This document shows, one piece after another, positions 31,967-41,817 of a stretch of 64,000 nt of DNA. Within the stretch, counting starts at the first letter, position 1; every line of letters begins with the position of its first letter. The notes under the pieces were generated by a model. That model was given only the letters and a program-made list of their open reading frames with translations. It ran no database searches and was not told the origin of the DNA. Both the position numbers and the translations under genes were made by a program. The stretch comes from Citrobacter freundii (GTDB lineage Bacteria; Pseudomonadota; Gammaproteobacteria; Enterobacterales; Enterobacteriaceae). The stretch lies in the NCBI RefSeq assembly GCF_011077955.1, contig NZ_JAALBX010000010.1, positions 94,716 to 158,715 of the forward strand, written 5' to 3'.

Positions 31967-32207
31967 CATTCAATTGGCAGCTCCCGGCTGCCATTATTTT
32001 TTTGCGCAAAAATTCACGCGTCGCGCAGGTTAATTTCACTTATTCCACACTAATGACTGATTAATAATCCCCGCCTTTTTATTTTAATGATTTTAATTAC
32101 CATTTGCATTTTTACTTATTAATTTCTTTTGCGTTACTTTTTGCAAATGAATTAATAACAATTTATAGTGGCTTTAAATCCGCCCTGCATTCTCATTTGG
32201 AGCAAGT

Positions 32208-32705
32208 ATGCTTAAGCCTGAAATGTTCGAAAAACTCAATGAGCAAATGAACCTGGAATTATTTTCATCTTTGCTTTATCAACAAATGAGCGCCTGGTGC
32301 AGCTACCATAGTTTTGAAGGCGCGGCGGCATTTTTGCGCCGTCACGCGCAGGAAGAAATGGGCCATATGCAGCGCCTGTTTGACTACCTGACCGATACCG
32401 GAAGCCTGCCGCAAATCAAACAGATAGCAAGCCCCTTCGCCGAGTATGCTTCCCTTGATGAATTATTTCACGCGACTTATGAACACGAGCAATTAATTAC
32501 CCAGCAGATTAATGAACTCGCTCACACCGCAATGACCACACAGGATTACCCGACATTTAATTTCCTGCAATGGTATGTTGCTGAACAACACGAAGAAGAA
32601 AAACTGTTTAAATCGGTTCTTGATAAATTGCGTCTGGTTGGCAAAAGTAATGAAGGGCTTTATTACGTTGACAGAGAACTTGCAACGCTTGATACGCCGG
32701 TATAA
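32208..32705 (+). CDS. ftnA: FtnA, non-haem ferritin
   Basis: The 165-aa four-helix-bundle protein has the ferroxidase centre residues in place: Glu in [13 protein letters not shown], the EEMGHM pair and the later helix glutamates ([24 protein letters not shown]). FtnA forms a 24-mer that stores iron in the cytoplasm. The ribosome binding site is TTGGAGCAAGT. The AT-rich 240-bp upstream region would be expected to carry Fur/H-NS sites as in E. coli, but none is called. Confidence 0.96.
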   Translation: MLKPEMFEKLNEQMNLELFSSLLYQQMSAWCSYHSFEGAAAFLRRHAQEEMGHMQRLFDYLTDTGSLPQIKQIASPFAEYASLDELFHATYEHEQLITQQINELAHTAMTTQDYPTFNFLQWYVAEQHEEEKLFKSVLDKLRLVGKSNEGLYYVDRELATLDTPV

Positions 32706-32711
32706 ATGATT

Positions 32712-32737
32712 AAGCGGGCCATTGCGCCCGCTTTTTT
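32712..32737. terminator. Bidirectional terminator between ftnA and yecH
   Basis: The stem AGCGGGC/GCCCGCT is followed by TTTTTT; it just touches the yecH stop codon on the other strand. Confidence 0.85.
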
Positions 32738-32975
32738 AATGCTGACAAATTTTGCTTTTGTCGGTAATGAATCCTTCCTCAGCCGGAATAAATTTTCCAC
32801 GCGCTGCAAGAAAATCCACTAATTCCCGCGCCGTCATCCCTTCCTGTGAACAGGTATGAAATCGCGCCGCTGCGCCAAATTTCTCATCAATAGCCGCGAC
32901 CAGGCGTTCGGTGGTCCATGACTGACCGTTTGCCAGCATCATATTCAGTACTTCATGCCCATGAATCGATGTCAT
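32736..32975 (-). CDS. yecH: YecH, DUF2492 family protein
   Basis: The ATG following AAGGAGACATTG gives 79 aa (start MTSIHGHEVLNMMLANG), matching E. coli YecH in length. FHTCSQEGMTARELVDFL is typical of the family, which often shows a metal-binding-like Cys/His pattern. It lies between ftnA and tyrP as in E. coli. Function is unknown. Confidence 0.92.
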   Translation of the reverse strand: MTSIHGHEVLNMMLANGQSWTTERLVAAIDEKFGAAARFHTCSQEGMTARELVDFLAARGKFIPAEEGFITDKSKICQH

Positions 32976-33070
32976 CAATGTCTCCTTATCCAAAAAGCCA
33001 TAATAAGTGGCGTACAGGCTGCGAATGTTGTTGTATCGCAATAAATCGCATTGCATATACACCTTTTAAC

Positions 33071-33088
33071 CGTAAATAATATTTTACA
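33071..33088 (+). promoter_or_regulatory. TyrR box upstream of tyrP
   Basis: CGTAAATAATATTTTACA differs from the strong TyrR box consensus TGTAAA-N6-TTTACA at one position only. It is centred about 100 bp before the tyrP start codon. E. coli tyrP is controlled by TyrR through two boxes; a second one is not evident here. Confidence 0.7.
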
Positions 33089-33179
33089 CATACCGTAAGC
33101 CATATTTGACGACATCACGTTTTTGCCTTACCCTGCGCCGCATAATTCAACAGGAATTGACCATCTTTTAGAGGGAAGC

Positions 33180-34391
33180 GTGAAGAATCGCACTCTTGGC
33201 AGTACATTTATCGTGGCGGGCACCACCATTGGGGCGGGAATGTTGGCAATGCCGCTCGCGGCTGCTGGCGTTGGTTTTGGTGTCACGCTGGTATTACTGT
33301 TATGTCTCTGGGCGCTGATGTGTTACACCTCGCTACTGCTGGTAGAGGTGTATCAGCACGTCCCCGCCGATACCGGTCTGGGATCGCTTGCCCGTCGCTA
33401 TCTGGGCAGGCCAGGCCAGTGGCTCACGGGTTTCAGTATGCTGTTTCTCATGTATGCCTTAACGGCGGCGTATATTAGCGGCGCCGGAGAATTACTGGCA
33501 TCGAGCCTGTCGCAGTGGTTTTCTGCCGATATATCCCCCGAAAGCGGCGTGCTGCTGTTCACTGTCGTTGCCGGTAGCATTGTGTGCATCGGTACCCACA
33601 TGGTCGATATGTTTAACCGCCTGCTGTTTAGCGCCAAAATTATTTTGCTGGTGGTCATGCTGACATTGCTGATGCCGCATATTCATCAGGTGAATCTTCT
33701 GACGCTTCCGCTGGAACAAGGGCTTGCGCTGTCGGCTATGCCGGTGATATTCACCTCTTTTGGCTTTCATGGCAGTGTCCCGAGCATTGTGAGCTATTTA
33801 CAGGGCGATGTGCGAAAACTGCGCCGGGTATTTATCACAGGCAGTGCTATCCCGCTGGTGGCTTATATTTTCTGGCAGATGGCGACGCTCGGTGCGATTG
33901 ATTCCGCTACCTTTAGCGCATTACTGGCCAACCACAGCGGCTTGAACGGGCTTCTTCAGGCCGTACGCGAAGTGGTCGCCAGTCCGCATGTTGAGCTGGC
34001 GGTTCATCTTTTTGCCGATCTGGCCCTCGCCACCTCGTTTTTAGGGGTATCGTTAGGACTGTTTGATTATTTAAGCGATTTGTTCCGGCGCAACCGCAAC
34101 ACTTCCGGGCGCATCCAAAGCGGAATAATGACTTTTGCCCCGCCACTGGTTTTTGCCCTGTTTTATCCGCAGGGATTTGTCATGGCGCTGGGCTATGCGG
34201 GCGTGGCGCTGGCCATTCTTGCGCTGATTATTCCGTCATTATTAGTGTGGAAAAGCAGGCAGCAACACCGCGTTGCGGGATACCGGGTAACTGGCGGTAC
34301 GCCGTTACTGGCGCTTATTTTCCTAAGCGGCATCGGGATTATTATTATTCAGGCTTTAATCGTTGGCGGGATATTGCCGGCGGCGGGTTAA
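33180..34391 (+). CDS. tyrP: TyrP, tyrosine-specific permease
   Basis: A GTG start after GAGGGAAGC gives 403 aa, the E. coli length, starting with the family motif [20 protein letters not shown]. The protein is an 11-TM proton-driven aromatic amino acid transporter (HAAAP family). A longer in-frame reading from 33123 lacks a ribosome binding site and homology. The TyrR box upstream predicts regulation by tyrosine and phenylalanine. Confidence 0.95.
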   Translation: MKNRTLGSTFIVAGTTIGAGMLAMPLAAAGVGFGVTLVLLLCLWALMCYTSLLLVEVYQHVPADTGLGSLARRYLGRPGQWLTGFSMLFLMYALTAAYISGAGELLASSLSQWFSADISPESGVLLFTVVAGSIVCIGTHMVDMFNRLLFSAKIILLVVMLTLLMPHIHQVNLLTLPLEQGLALSAMPVIFTSFGFHGSVPSIVSYLQGDVRKLRRVFITGSAIPLVAYIFWQMATLGAIDSATFSALLANHSGLNGLLQAVREVVASPHVELAVHLFADLALATSFLGVSLGLFDYLSDLFRRNRNTSGRIQSGIMTFAPPLVFALFYPQGFVMALGYAGVALAILALIIPSLLVWKSRQQHRVAGYRVTGGTPLLALIFLSGIGIIIIQALIVGGILPAAG

Positions 34392-34408
34392 TAAGCGTGC
34401 ACAAGAAA

Positions 34409-34441
34409 GGCGGAAACCGAAGTTTCCGCCCTGTTTTTTTT
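34409..34441. terminator. Terminator between tyrP and torZ
   Basis: The stem GGCGGAAA/TTTCCGCC (loop CCGAAG) is followed by CTG and eight T. It lies between two converging genes. Confidence 0.85.
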
Positions 34442-34447
34442 ACGAGA

Positions 34448-36895
34448 TTACGCGCCCACTGGCGGGGTAAAGGCCGTCAGTTCCAGTACCGGCCCGGTAT
34501 ATTTCTCGGCCATAACCAGCGCCGTGTTACCTACGCAGCCGTTCGCCAGACGTGAAGACGGGATATCTTTGGTGAGCACGTTCGCCCCACCGTTTTTACA
34601 AATCCCGGTCCCTGCATAATCCAGATCCGGCCATGCGCCTTCATGGATACACACCACGCCCTGCTTGATGCCATCGGTCACTTTCGCGCCCGTTAATACC
34701 TGGCCGCGGCTGTTCCAGACGCGAACCAAATCACCATCGGCAATACCGCGTTTTTTAGCATCTTCAGGATGGATATACAGCGGCTCGCGGTTTGCGACCG
34801 CATACTCTTTACGCAGTGACGCGTAGTTAAGCTGGCTGTGTAAGCGATGCGCCGGGTGCGCGGTTAACAGTTGCAGTTCGCCCTCTTTGGCATTGCCTGC
34901 CCACTCGTCTGGCTCCAGCCAGCTTGGGTGCGCCGGGCAATCTTTATAGTTAAAGCCTTCGATGGTTTTAGAATAGATCTCGATTTTGCCGCTCGGCGTA
35001 CCCAGCGGGTTCATAACCGGATCTTTTCGGAAATCCGCGTAACGTACGTAGGCTTCTTCTTTCGGGTTTTTACGCATTTCGATAAGCTTATTCGCTTCCC
35101 AGAATGCGGTGAACTGCGGCATGTTGACGCGCTGTTGACGCGCGCCTTTTTGCGCGACTTCGTAGAACTCACGCAGCCAGTCCATTTCGCTCTTACCTTC
35201 GGTGTACACCGCTTTACCGCCAGCCTTGAGCAATTCGGCCATATCCGCGAAGACATCAAAATCGCTACGGGCTTCAAACTGCGGCTCGATAGCTTTTTTC
35301 ATCGGCACCAGGTGCTGATTACTGTAATCCCCGGTCATGGTCAGGTCGTTACGTTCAAACGACGTGGTGATCGGCAGAACGATATCCGCATGTTTGGCAG
35401 CAGCCGTCCAGTAGCACTCAGAAATGACGACCATTTCCGGTTTCTGCCAGGCTTTTACCAGGCGGTTGGTGTCCTGATGATGAGTAAAGTTACCGCCGCC
35501 GGCCCACCAAATCATGCGCAGATCCGGGAAGGTTTGCTCTTTACCATTGTGCTGGTATTTGCCCCCTGGGTTTTCCAGCGCTTCAACGATACGCGCCACC
35601 GGGAAAGCTTCAACCGCGTCAGAAGTTGCCCAGTCGTTGCCTGCAGAAGAGCCGCCCGCGATTTTCGCGGAAATCGCCGACAGCACGCCGCCGCTGCGGG
35701 TCGGGTTGCCGCCGTTTGAGTAGTGATAAGAGAAACCGAAACCACCGCCTTCGGTACCAATCTGGCCCAGCATCGCCGCCAGGGTGACCAGCATCCAGTG
35801 ACGCTGTTCACCGTATTGTTGACGCTGAATGCCCCAACCCGCCATCAGCATGGTTCTGTTTTTGGCGAAAATCTCCGCCAGGATTTCCATTTGTTTGGCC
35901 GGCACGCCGCAAATCTTCTCAGCCCAGGCAGGCGTTTTCGGCGTGTTATCGTTTTTACCGGTCAGATACGCTTCAAATTCGCTATAGCCGGTGGTGTATT
36001 TCTCAAGGAATGCTTTATCGTGCAGCCCTTTTTCCACCAGCGAAGAAGCGATACCGAGCATCATCGCCACATCGGTGCCCATATTCGGGGCGATCCACTG
36101 GGCTTTGTCACCAAAGAAATCAATGGTTTCGGAACGAATCGGGTCGATGGCGATAACGGTTTTGCCGGACGCTTTCAGTTTATTGAAGTACTCAAGCCCC
36201 TGCTCGTCGGTGCTGCTCCAGGCGATTTTCAGGGTGTTAAGCGGGTTCAGGCCCCACAACACGACGACCTGGCTGTGTTCCAGCACTACCGGCCACACGG
36301 TCTGCTGTTCATAGACTTCAACGGAACCCACAACGTGCGGCATGATGACTTGCGCGGCGCCGGTGGAATAGTCACCCGTGTGCCCGGTATAACCGCCCGC
36401 CATACTCATATAGCGTTGCAGTAAGGTTTGCGCTTTATGCAGCACGCCACTGGAGCGCCAGCCGTAGGAGCCGGCGAACACAGAAGACGGGCCATGCTCT
36501 TTACGAATACGCATATGTTGTTCGTGGATAAGTTTCATAGCGTCTTCCCAGGAGACGCGAACAAACTCATCTCTACCGCGTTTGCCATCCGGTTTGCCTG
36601 GTGCGCTTAAAAAGCCTTTACGCACCATCGGATATTTAACACGGCACGGGGTATGCGCCTGGTCCGGTGCAGTGCTTTGCAGGGAGTTAGGAATAGTTTT
36701 CGCAAGCGCGCCTTTTGACGAAACAATTTTTCCGTCTTGTACTTCTACATATATCGCACCCCAACGCGCCGCGGTGAGGATGCCGTTACCTGGCGCTTGC
36801 GCGGCCCAGGATTTAAGAGGGATGGCGGAAGTCACCATCATGGCGCCAGCGGTACCGCCGGCATATTTAATAAGATTGCGTCGTGAAATGTTCAT
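34448..36895 (-). CDS. torZ: TorZ (BisZ), periplasmic TMAO reductase, molybdopterin enzyme
   Basis: The 815-aa protein has a twin-arginine signal ([11 protein letters not shown], cleavage near SWA). DMSO-reductase family blocks include the molybdenum-serine region [35 protein letters not shown] and [16 protein letters not shown]. The start follows AAAGGAGAACCT. In E. coli TorZ reduces TMAO and biotin sulfoxide, receiving electrons from TorY. It lies 28 bp downstream of torY, as in E. coli, but between tyrP and yecA instead of next to cutC (K-12 position recalled). Confidence 0.95.
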   Translation of the reverse strand: MNISRRNLIKYAGGTAGAMMVTSAIPLKSWAAQAPGNGILTAARWGAIYVEVQDGKIVSSKGALAKTIPNSLQSTAPDQAHTPCRVKYPMVRKGFLSAPGKPDGKRGRDEFVRVSWEDAMKLIHEQHMRIRKEHGPSSVFAGSYGWRSSGVLHKAQTLLQRYMSMAGGYTGHTGDYSTGAAQVIMPHVVGSVEVYEQQTVWPVVLEHSQVVVLWGLNPLNTLKIAWSSTDEQGLEYFNKLKASGKTVIAIDPIRSETIDFFGDKAQWIAPNMGTDVAMMLGIASSLVEKGLHDKAFLEKYTTGYSEFEAYLTGKNDNTPKTPAWAEKICGVPAKQMEILAEIFAKNRTMLMAGWGIQRQQYGEQRHWMLVTLAAMLGQIGTEGGGFGFSYHYSNGGNPTRSGGVLSAISAKIAGGSSAGNDWATSDAVEAFPVARIVEALENPGGKYQHNGKEQTFPDLRMIWWAGGGNFTHHQDTNRLVKAWQKPEMVVISECYWTAAAKHADIVLPITTSFERNDLTMTGDYSNQHLVPMKKAIEPQFEARSDFDVFADMAELLKAGGKAVYTEGKSEMDWLREFYEVAQKGARQQRVNMPQFTAFWEANKLIEMRKNPKEEAYVRYADFRKDPVMNPLGTPSGKIEIYSKTIEGFNYKDCPAHPSWLEPDEWAGNAKEGELQLLTAHPAHRLHSQLNYASLRKEYAVANREPLYIHPEDAKKRGIADGDLVRVWNSRGQVLTGAKVTDGIKQGVVCIHEGAWPDLDYAGTGICKNGGANVLTKDIPSSRLANGCVGNTALVMAEKYTGPVLELTAFTPPVGA

Positions 36896-36923
36896 AGGTT
36901 CTCCTTTATTAATCCTTTTTCTG

Positions 36924-38024
36924 TTATTCCCTGGTGGCAATGTCTTTCGCGTGATACTGGAACCAACGGGTCAGGATATCTAAATCCTCTGCGCTGATAT
37001 CGGTACGTGCCCCCATCCCTTTTGCAACGGAAGGCCAGGCATTGATGGTGTAGTGATCGGATGAAATTGGTGCATGACAGCCGGAGCAGTAAGCCTGATC
37101 GAGGGTTTTGGCGTAGTTCCAAATCTCGTCGGGTTTGCCGAGTGCCGGTACTGCCAGCGGAGCGCGCAGCGAAACAGTGCGCCATGCGTTTCCGTAAGGA
37201 TCTTTTTGCCAGTCGCTCGACACTTTCAGGGCTTTCTGCCCTTCATCGGTTAGCGTCGCGAGAACCAGGCGTTGGCCGGCTGACAGATAAATAACCTGTT
37301 CTGCGCCCTGCATTTGGCTACCGGTAATCTCAACTTCACGCGCATCGCCAGATTTACCGACAACGGCAAGTTTTGTGGCGGGATAAACGGTGCCGAGATT
37401 GCCAAGCGGCGCAGGGGCAACGGGATACACTTCTTTAGCATCGGCCGGAGTCTGGCGCGCCTGCTCAATCAGGGCGTCGTGAGCTTTACTGTCAACCTTG
37501 ATTTCAGGCGGGAAGTGGGCGATACCTTTGTGGCAATCGATACAGGTTTGTTTTTCCTTGATACCCAGTGCGTGCATTTTCTGCGCGTCGGCGCTCTGCT
37601 TTTGGAGATCCATGGCATCAAACTGATGACAAGAGCGGCAGGTTGCTGAGTCGTTGGCTTTCATCTGATCCCAGACGGTTTGCGCCATCCCCAGCCGGTG
37701 CTCTTCAAATTTTTCCGGGGTATCAATTTTGCCGGTGACAAACTCGTGGTAGATATCTTTACTCGCGCGGATTTTGGTAATCAGGTAATCCATGCCGGTT
37801 TTGGGAATATGGCAATCATGACACTCGGCACGAATGCCTTTCTGGTTCATAAAGTGCGCAGATCCCTGGTACTCTTCATAAGGGGCTTGCATGGTGTGAC
37901 AGGAAAGACAAAACGCTGTATCCGACGTTTTATGCATCACCCACATTGAAGACAGCGTAAAGGCTCCACCCAGTAAAATGCCGACAAAAAGAAGTCCGGC
38001 AATCCATTTCCATTTCTTATTCAT
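36924..38024 (-). CDS. torY: TorY, pentahaem c-type cytochrome (NapC/NirT/TorC family)
   Basis: The 366-aa protein has one N-terminal membrane anchor (about 8-28) and five CxxCH haem sites: CLSCH, CHDCH, CRSCH, CIDCH in the tetrahaem NapC-like half and CSGCH in the C-terminal domain (about 240-366). This layout is that of TorC/TorY, which carry electrons from menaquinol to the periplasmic TMAO reductase. It is the first gene of torYZ. No TorSTR regulators are present. Confidence 0.95.
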   Translation of the reverse strand: MNKKWKWIAGLLFVGILLGGAFTLSSMWVMHKTSDTAFCLSCHTMQAPYEEYQGSAHFMNQKGIRAECHDCHIPKTGMDYLITKIRASKDIYHEFVTGKIDTPEKFEEHRLGMAQTVWDQMKANDSATCRSCHQFDAMDLQKQSADAQKMHALGIKEKQTCIDCHKGIAHFPPEIKVDSKAHDALIEQARQTPADAKEVYPVAPAPLGNLGTVYPATKLAVVGKSGDAREVEITGSQMQGAEQVIYLSAGQRLVLATLTDEGQKALKVSSDWQKDPYGNAWRTVSLRAPLAVPALGKPDEIWNYAKTLDQAYCSGCHAPISSDHYTINAWPSVAKGMGARTDISAEDLDILTRWFQYHAKDIATRE

Positions 38025-38314
38025 ACCTTGCCCTGCAATTAATCCATCATTGGTGTGTAATTTTGTGCAAGGTATTTTGAGGGATGTAGAAATTTGAATG
38101 TTTGATGTAACACAAAAGTGGTATTAACCAGAAAGGGTTATTCGTGCTTTTGATCGGGTTTTATGAAAATCGCTGACAGGTAGGCGCTAACATCTTGTTG
38201 TATCAGCAGTTGCGCCGCTTTCGTTGTGTATGTATTTATATAACGAGATAAAGATTACGGTCCGTGATTAATTGAAAAAAATAAACCGGCATTTCAGGCC
38301 GGTTTATTTGCTAA
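38025..38314. other. torY-yecA intergenic region
   Basis: This 290-bp stretch contains the torY leader and the yecA-side terminator at its right end. No gene or clear regulator site was found. Confidence 0.5.
38274..38307 (-). terminator. Terminator of yecA
   Basis: Read leftward, a perfect 10-bp stem ATAAACCGGC/GCCGGTTTAT (loop CTGAAAT) is followed by a T tract, 8 nt after the yecA stop. Confidence 0.85.
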
Positions 38315-38983
38315 TTAATGTAAACAGCAACTTTTATATTTTTTTCCGCTGCCGCAAGGACAGGGATCATTACGGCCCACTTTCGTTTCCGCAATATAAG
38401 GGGCTGGCGCTACAGGTTCAGGATGCTGATGCTCAGACCAGTATTCATACAAACTCAGAGCGGCAAGACGAATATCATCAATACTGCGCTGATACGCTTC
38501 CGGCGTCATATTTTCAAGCGAAGCCTGATTCTCTTCGCGGCCATGCAACTCAATGGACTCAAGAGACATCCGGTGAGATTCCGGCAGAGTTGACCAGTCC
38601 GACAACGCCACGCCCCGCAAGTACCCATAACACCAGTCTTCCACCACCATGTACTCTTCACCCTCGACGTCTTGTGCGCCAAACAGGGGTTCGTACTGGT
38701 CAGGATAGGCGCTGAGCCTGTCTGAAATGTCTTCCATATGCTGGAATACCAGATTCATAAAGCGTTCCATTTCACGTGCGTCCTGCCATTTCGGCACGCT
38801 ATCCGCCCCGCCCCACACCGCCACCAGCCATTCGCTCGGCTCAGGCATAGAGGGGCCGGATAATAACGCAGTCAACATGCCGTCCAGTTCAGACACATCT
38901 ACCACCGCGCGGTCGCTGGCATATTTCGCAAAAATTCCATCAAGCCATTCCAGCTCTTTTTCGTTCAGTGGTCCCTGATTCAT
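38315..38983 (-). CDS. yecA: YecA, UPF0149 protein with SEC-C zinc motif
   Basis: The start after AAGGAGGCGATCCA gives 222 aa, beginning [18 protein letters not shown]. The helical UPF0149 domain (about 10-175) is followed by the C-terminal SEC-C motif [13 protein letters not shown], as in the SecA metal-binding domain. E. coli YecA binds SecB-like and ribosome partners in some reports; its role is not settled. Longer in-frame readings lack homology. Confidence 0.94.
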   Translation of the reverse strand: MNQGPLNEKELEWLDGIFAKYASDRAVVDVSELDGMLTALLSGPSMPEPSEWLVAVWGGADSVPKWQDAREMERFMNLVFQHMEDISDRLSAYPDQYEPLFGAQDVEGEEYMVVEDWCYGYLRGVALSDWSTLPESHRMSLESIELHGREENQASLENMTPEAYQRSIDDIRLAALSLYEYWSEHQHPEPVAPAPYIAETKVGRNDPCPCGSGKKYKSCCLH

Positions 38984-39085
38984 TGGATCGCCTCCTTCGG
39001 CGTCACGTTGCCCACAAATACCCATAACCTGTGCGGCGTGTTGACGACAATTATAACGCGATTTCAACTCGATTCGGGAAACGGA

Positions 39086-40021
39086 TTAACGCCGGTGTTG
39101 CGCCAGTTGGGCGATATCCGCAGGCGTGGTGCGACAACAGCCGCCAATCAGTCGTGCGCCGGCGCGCAGCCAGTCATCCAGATGGCTTTCCAGCGAGCCG
39201 CATTGCCCTGCGCCATGCGTCCAGTTTTTGGCAACAGCGTCATAGCGTTCGCCCGAATTGGGGTACGCCACCAGCGGCAGCGTGGTCAAATCGTGGAGCG
39301 TTTCTAACGCCTCGGTCGTTTTATCAAGCGCAATACAATTAACGCCAAGGGCAAGCACCTGGTCGTGTCCATCAAGCAGTGCCGCCACGTTGCTAAGCGG
39401 CGTACCGTCGCTCAAGTGTGCACTGTCGCGTAAGGTAAAGGTAAACCATGCGGTAGTGGTGGGAAATTCAGTCAGTAACGTGAGTAACGCCCGCGTCTCG
39501 GCAAAGGAAGGCAGCGTTTCGCACGCCAGCAAATCTACCCCTGCCTCCACCAGCGCGGCGATGCGCGGACGATGAAATGTGCAAAATTCATCAGGGCTTA
39601 AGGAATAGTCGCCGCGATACTCCGAGCCATCTGCCAGATACGCGCCGTAAGGCCCAACGGAGCCGGCAATCAGAAGCGTTCCGCTTTCAGGCGCTTCTGC
39701 CTGCCTGTCCGCTCGTGCCCGTTGCGCCAGCGCGACGCTTTGTTTAATTAACGCAATCGACTGTGATGCATCCAGTCCTTTTGCGGCGAACCCTGCTGGC
39801 GTCGCCTGATAGCTCGCGGTGATAGCGCACTGCGCGCCTGCGCGAAAATAGTCGAGATGGACCTGATAAATACGCTCGGGGTTTTCCAGCAGGATCTTAG
39901 CGGACCAGAGTGAGTCAGTAAGGTCGCAACCGCGGGCTTCAAGCTCCGTTGCGAGTGCGCCATCCAGCACAATAAACGGCGCTTTCGCCAGTAACGGAAG
40001 TAACGGGTTGTTAATCGGCAT
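39086..40021 (-). CDS. mmuM: MmuM, homocysteine S-methyltransferase
   Basis: The 311-aa TIM-barrel protein has the family zinc ligands, a cysteine in LALGVNCIALD and the C-terminal GGCCRTTPADI pair, plus the N-terminal DGALATELEARGCDL. It uses S-methylmethionine or S-adenosylmethionine to methylate homocysteine to methionine. In K-12 it is paired with the permease mmuP; here no mmuP is adjacent. The start follows AGGAGACGCCAG. A 46-codon ORF lies 30 nt upstream on the same strand. Confidence 0.92.
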   Translation of the reverse strand: MPINNPLLPLLAKAPFIVLDGALATELEARGCDLTDSLWSAKILLENPERIYQVHLDYFRAGAQCAITASYQATPAGFAAKGLDASQSIALIKQSVALAQRARADRQAEAPESGTLLIAGSVGPYGAYLADGSEYRGDYSLSPDEFCTFHRPRIAALVEAGVDLLACETLPSFAETRALLTLLTEFPTTTAWFTFTLRDSAHLSDGTPLSNVAALLDGHDQVLALGVNCIALDKTTEALETLHDLTTLPLVAYPNSGERYDAVAKNWTHGAGQCGSLESHLDDWLRAGARLIGGCCRTTPADIAQLAQHRR

Positions 40022-40051
40022 CTGGCGTCTCCTGCATGGCGCGAAAGTGAG

Positions 40052-40192
40052 TCAACGACGCGTCTTGCGGTTTGCTGAAACCGTAAACGCCCCGCTGACG
40101 ACAAGCCTGAGTTTAGCGCGAGCGCGCGAGGGATTCACGACGGCTACAGGTCGCGGGTTCACAATAACAGTCAGAAAAGGTTGCCAGGCCAT
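40052..40192 (-). CDS. Small basic protein or leader peptide upstream of mmuM (46 aa)
   Basis: The ORF starts MAWQPFLTVIVNPRPVAVVN and ends SANRKTRR. Its ATG is preceded by GGAGGAAATATC, one of the strongest ribosome binding sites in the window. The peptide has no cysteines, a hydrophobic N-terminal third and a very basic C-terminus. It ends 30 nt before the mmuM start, so cotranscription is likely. It is not recognised. It may be a leader peptide controlling mmuM or a small secreted/membrane protein. Confidence 0.5.
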   Translation of the reverse strand: MAWQPFLTVIVNPRPVAVVNPSRARAKLRLVVSGAFTVSANRKTRR

Positions 40193-40418
40193 GATATTTC
40201 CTCCGTTTTTATGAACATAGCGCGCCGCAACCGGCTTTTCTGTCAGGATAAAGTCGCAATCGGTTTCACCGTACTGGTGCATTCGGTGGGCTTTTTGGCC
40301 CCGTTTTCGCGCATGTGCAGCAACGACGCTCACAACCAGCGGCATTTTTCCTCGCTTTTCATCCTGGTACGCGCTTTGCAATTCCCTTACAGGTTTTCCC
40401 ATTCTGGCGAGGTAAGGT
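40193..40418. other. Divergent promoter region between the mmuM unit and eat
   Basis: This 226-bp stretch must hold promoters for both directions. No cobalamin riboswitch, EutR site or obvious hexamers were recognised. Confidence 0.4.
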
Positions 40419-41807
40419 ATGGCAAGCGTAACCGAACAACCAACAACACTAAAACGTACTCTGGGCAGTTTCCGTTTATGGGGGATTGCGGTAGGGCTGG
40501 TCATTTCAGGGGAGTATTTCGGCTGGAGTTATGGCTGGTCTCAGGCCGGCACCATGGGTTTTCTGATAGTGGCGCTGGCTATTGCCGCGATGTATTGCGC
40601 CTTCATTTTTAGCTTTACTGAACTGACAACGGCTATCCCTCACGCAGGCGGCCCGTTTGCTTATGCCTATCGCGCCTTTGGACCGACAGGCGGGTTTATC
40701 GCCGGGTTTGCCACATTAATTGAATTTGTGTTCGCACCGCCTGCTATCGCCATGGCGATCGGCGCCTATCTCAATGTGCAGTTTCCGTCACTGGATCCCA
40801 AATGGGTCGCGTGCGGAGCTTATGTTATTTTTATGACGCTCAACATACTGGGCGTTGGCATCGCTGCGACCTTTGAACTTATCGTCACGTTGCTGGCGAT
40901 TTTCGAACTACTGGTCTTTATGGGCGTGGTGGCGCCTGGCTTCTCATGGGGCAATTTCACCGCTAACGGCTGGGCGGGGGCGGAAAGCTTCAGCAGCCTG
41001 GCGCTGCCGGGTATGTTTGCCGCTATCCCGTTCGCAATCTGGTTTTTCCTTGCGATTGAAGGCGCCTCGATGGCGGCAGAAGAAGCGCGCGATCCGCAGC
41101 GCACGATCCCCCGCGCCCTTGGCGGCGGCATTCTGACCTTAACTGTCCTGGCAATCGGCGTCATGGTTTTTGCCGGGGGCGTAGGCGACTGGCGTACGCT
41201 GTCTAATATCAATGATCCCTTGCCCCAGGCGATGAAAGTGGTAGTGGGTGGCAGCAGCGGCTGGCTGCATATGCTGGTGTGGCTGGGCCTGTTTGGGCTG
41301 GTGGCATCGTTCCACGGCATCATTATGGGCTATTCCCGACAGATTTTTTCTCTGGCCCGCGCCGGGTTTCTTCCTGCCTCGCTTGCGAAAGTTAACCCTC
41401 GCACCCGCACGCCGCACCTGGCTATCCTCGCAGGCGGCGTGGTGGGTATCGCCGCCATTTTCTCGGATTCATTAATTTCCATCAGCGGCATGCCATTGAC
41501 GGCATGTATCGTCACCATGTCGGTATTTGGCGCTATTGTTATGTATATCGTCTCAATGCTGGCGCTGTTTAAATTACGCCGCAGCGAGCCGAATCTGGTG
41601 CGCCCGTTTAAAGCGCCGTTATTTCCCGTGGCACCCGCGTTTGCGCTGGGTATGGCGGTACTTTGTCTGGCGGCGATGGTGTATTACAACCCTGTACTGG
41701 CGCTGATTTTCGCCGCCATGATGCTTTGCGGCTATGTGTGGTTCCGTCTTTCTGCATCGGCGCGTGAACGCGCGGCGCTCGATCCGCAACTGCGGGCGCT
41801 GTCGTAA
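40419..41807 (+). CDS. eat: Eat, ethanolamine permease
   Basis: The 462-aa APC-family transporter has about 12 membrane helices. The GLVISGEYFGWSYGWSQAGT segment and FFLAIEGASMAAEEARDPQR are characteristic of the ethanolamine permease subgroup (as in Pseudomonas/Rhodococcus Eat). It is followed 10 nt later by eutB, and eutC follows 9 nt after that, which strongly supports ethanolamine as the substrate. The ribosome binding site is GAGGTAAGGT. Confidence 0.9.
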   Translation: MASVTEQPTTLKRTLGSFRLWGIAVGLVISGEYFGWSYGWSQAGTMGFLIVALAIAAMYCAFIFSFTELTTAIPHAGGPFAYAYRAFGPTGGFIAGFATLIEFVFAPPAIAMAIGAYLNVQFPSLDPKWVACGAYVIFMTLNILGVGIAATFELIVTLLAIFELLVFMGVVAPGFSWGNFTANGWAGAESFSSLALPGMFAAIPFAIWFFLAIEGASMAAEEARDPQRTIPRALGGGILTLTVLAIGVMVFAGGVGDWRTLSNINDPLPQAMKVVVGGSSGWLHMLVWLGLFGLVASFHGIIMGYSRQIFSLARAGFLPASLAKVNPRTRTPHLAILAGGVVGIAAIFSDSLISISGMPLTACIVTMSVFGAIVMYIVSMLALFKLRRSEPNLVRPFKAPLFPVAPAFALGMAVLCLAAMVYYNPVLALIFAAMMLCGYVWFRLSASARERAALDPQLRALS

Positions 41808-41817
41808 GGAGAAACGC

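Noticed and set aside
34871..36424. Long open frames (282 and 233 codons) on the + strand opposite torZ
   Set aside because: They are antisense shadows of a highly conserved coding sequence, with no ribosome binding sites, homology or promoter.
40193..40418. Cobalamin riboswitch ahead of the ethanolamine genes
   Set aside because: The conserved B12-box sequence was not seen, and the space is too short together with both promoters.
40181..40612. 143-codon + strand frame overlapping the start of eat
   Set aside because: It overlaps a well-supported transporter gene in another frame, and no protein family is recognisable.
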